Below are positions 37,640 through 39,865 of a stretch of 39,865 nt of DNA, piece by piece (position 1 is the first letter of the stretch; every line of letters begins with the position of its first letter). Origin of the DNA: Alphaproteobacteria bacterium (lineage in GTDB: Bacteria; Pseudomonadota; Alphaproteobacteria; Rickettsiales; Rickettsiaceae). Made by a program: the position numbers and the translations under genes. Under the pieces are notes generated by a model. It saw only the letters and a program-made list of their open reading frames with translations. It did no database searches and was not told the DNA's origin. The stretch lies in the NCBI GenBank assembly GCA_030430995.1, contig JAUIKA010000002.1, positions 1 through 39,865 of the forward strand. Reading direction: 5' to 3'.

Positions 37640-39865
37640 ATGTCTTATAAAAAAGTTAACTCTAATCCAAATTTCCCAAAAGTTGAAGAAGAAATATTAA
37701 AATTCTGGGAAGAGAATAAAATTTTTGAAGAATCAGTCAGCAGCGCAAGCGCAGAAGACAGTTTCATATTCTATGATGGCCCTCCATTTGCTAATGGACT
37801 TCCACATTATGGACATTTGCTTACAGGCTATATAAAAGACGTATATGCTAGGTACCAAACAATGCTAGGAAAAAAAGTAGAGCGAAGATTTGGTTGGGAC
37901 TGCCATGGCTTGCCGGCTGAGATGCAAGCAGAAAAAGAATTAGGCGTATCTGGTAGAAAAGATATAGAAAAATATGGTATAGATAAATTTAATGCTCATT
38001 GCAAAGACTCTGTAATGAAATACACAGAGCAATGGCAAAAATATATAACCCGCCAAGGAAGATGGGTAGATTTTGACAATGACTATAAAACAATGGATAA
38101 AAGTTTTATGGAATCTGTATTATGGGCATTTAAAGAGCTATATAAGAAAGGGTATATATATGAAGCACAGAAAGTAGTCCCTTACTCTTGGGCGTGCCAA
38201 ACCGCACTTTCAAATTTTGAAACAAGGTTAGATAACTCTTATAGAGAGAGAGCTGATAAAGCTGTTACAATCAGGTTTGAAGCATGTGCCCACCCACTTG
38301 GAAGAAAGAATAAATGCTTCTTTGTAGCATGGACAACAACCCCATGGACATTGCCATCTAACTTAGCGTTAGCAGTTTGTGCAGATCTGAAGTACATATG
38401 TTTAGAAAAAGATGGAATTGATTATATAGTAGCGGATTTTGCAAAAGAGCAAATAGACGCAGAAATAGTAGAAGAATTTTCAGGCCAAAAAATAATAGGG
38501 ACAAAATATAAACCTATATTTGAATATTTTAAAGACCAAGAAAATGCATTTGTTATGCTTGAAGCAGATTTTGTAAATGAAGGGGAAGGTACAGGTATAG
38601 TACATATGGCGCCGGGTTTTGGTGAGGATGATAATATATTATGCTCAAAACATGGAATAGCAACAATTTGCCCAGTTGATGACTCTGGTAAGTTCACAAA
38701 GGAGATTCATGACTTTTCAGGGCAGCTAGTTTTTGATGCTAATGATGAGATAATAAAGAAATTAAAAATATTAGGCAACTGGCTAAAAACAGAGCAATAT
38801 CTGCATAATTACCCTCATTGTTGGCGCACAGACACACCACTGATATATAAAGCTGTTTCTTCTTGGTATGTAAAAGTAAGTGCTTTTAAAGATAGAATGT
38901 GTGAATTAAATAAGCAAATCAATTGGATACCAACACATGTAAAAGATGGACTTTTTGGAAAATGGCTTGAGAATGCAAGGGATTGGGCAATAAGCAGGCA
39001 TAGGTTCTGGGGCAGCCCTTTACCAATATGGCGCTCTGATGACACTAAATATCCAAGGACAGATGTATATGGCTCTATTGAAGAGATGGAAAAAGACTTT
39101 GGAGTAAAAGTTGAAGACCTGCATAGACCTTTTATAGATAAGCTTACAAGAAAAAATCCAGATGACCCAACAGGCAAATCTATAATGAGAAGAGTTGAAG
39201 ATGTATTTGACTGCTGGTTTGAAAGTGGATCTATGCCTTATAGCCAAGTCCACTACCCATTTGTAGAAAAAGATAAATTTGAAAATAATTTCCCTGCTGA
39301 CTTCATAGTGGAATACACCTCTCAAACAAGGGGCTGGTTTTATACATTAATGGTTCTTTCAACAGCATTATTTGACAAACCCCCTTTCCTAAACTGTATA
39401 TGCCATGGTGTTATATTAGATACAGAAGGCAAAAAGCTTTCAAAAAGATTAAATAACTACCCAGACCCATTTGAAATATTCAATAAATATGGCTCAGATG
39501 CTTTGCGTTACACTATACTTTCTTCTTCTGTTGCCAAGGGAAGCGAATTCCTAATAGACAAAGATGGGCAAATGGTTTATGACGCTATGCGCCTAAATTT
39601 AAAGCCATTATGGCAAGCGTATCATTTCTTTGTTATATATGCAGATGCAGATAAGGCTAAAGCTAATTTGATTCATAATGCAAAAGCAAAAATTGATATA
39701 TATATTTTATCTAAGCTGGCTATATGCATCAAAAAAATTAAAAGCCATATGGATGCCTATGACGCGCAGTTGGCATATGCTGAATATACTAATTTTATAG
39801 AAGTACTGAACAATTGGTACATCCGTAGGAATAGAGCAAGATTTTGGCGCTCTGGTATGGACGCT
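37640..39865 (+). CDS. ileS: Isoleucyl-tRNA synthetase, 3' end beyond window
   Basis: ORF open from the ATG at 37640 to the window end (742 codons, not in track). MSYKKVNSNPNFPKVEEEILKFWEENKIFEESV...YDGPPFANGLPHYGHLLTGYIKDVYARY (HxGH) and GKKLSKRLNNYPDP (KMSKS-equivalent). Confidence 0.95.
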   Translation, partial: MSYKKVNSNPNFPKVEEEILKFWEENKIFEESVSSASAEDSFIFYDGPPFANGLPHYGHLLTGYIKDVYARYQTMLGKKVERRFGWDCHGLPAEMQAEKELGVSGRKDIEKYGIDKFNAHCKDSVMKYTEQWQKYITRQGRWVDFDNDYKTMDKSFMESVLWAFKELYKKGYIYEAQKVVPYSWACQTALSNFETRLDNSYRERADKAVTIRFEACAHPLGRKNKCFFVAWTTTPWTLPSNLALAVCADLKYICLEKDGIDYIVADFAKEQIDAEIVEEFSGQKIIGTKYKPIFEYFKDQENAFVMLEADFVNEGEGTGIVHMAPGFGEDDNILCSKHGIATICPVDDSGKFTKEIHDFSGQLVFDANDEIIKKLKILGNWLKTEQYLHNYPHCWRTDTPLIYKAVSSWYVKVSAFKDRMCELNKQINWIPTHVKDGLFGKWLENARDWAISRHRFWGSPLPIWRSDDTKYPRTDVYGSIEEMEKDFGVKVEDLHRPFIDKLTRKNPDDPTGKSIMRRVEDVFDCWFESGSMPYSQVHYPFVEKDKFENNFPADFIVEYTSQTRGWFYTLMVLSTALFDKPPFLNCICHGVILDTEGKKLSKRLNNYPDPFEIFNKYGSDALRYTILSSSVAKGSEFLIDKDGQMVYDAMRLNLKPLWQAYHFFVIYADADKAKANLIHNAKAKIDIYILSKLAICIKKIKSHMDAYDAQLAYAEYTNFIEVLNNWYIRRNRARFWRSGMDA

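Noticed and set aside
1-39865. CRISPR arrays, rRNA operons, tRNA genes
   Set aside because: No regularly spaced repeats of CRISPR type; no rRNA-like or convincing tRNA cloverleaf sequence found by eye in intergenic regions. A tRNAscan-SE/Infernal run would be decisive.

Overview
AT-rich window from what looks like a Rickettsiales-type obligate intracellular alphaproteobacterium. The lineage is inferred from a Tlc ATP/ADP translocase, a lipoprotein-type VirB6, a split F0 cluster (atpB-E-F'-F without the F1 genes), an IleRS of the eukaryote-like clade and an autotransporter. Recognisable genes: autotransporter, ferredoxin-NADP reductase-like protein, PDZ serine protease, AsmA-like protein, virB6, MFS transporter, intradiol-dioxygenase-like secreted protein, gmk, tlc, lepA, DsbA-like protein, F0 ATP synthase, an ABC ATPase, a HemY-like protein, miaA, a NuoM/N/MrpD-like subunit, rlmB, yebC, maf, infA, comF, an M16 peptidase and ileS (cut by the window end). 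Several non-coding or decayed regions are not in the ORF track: two multiply frameshifted pseudogenes (17195-17633 and 27978-28502), a degenerate palindrome-bearing intergenic repeat (about 4929-5167), several hairpin terminators and a missed 51-aa lipoprotein ORF (36240-36395). The least explained coding material is a cluster of three unrecognised helix-rich proteins (32397-35401) plus a similar one next to virB6 (12892-13755); these are candidate secreted or effector proteins, but that is inference. I found no CRISPR array, rRNA or convincing tRNA, and nothing that proves a new system.
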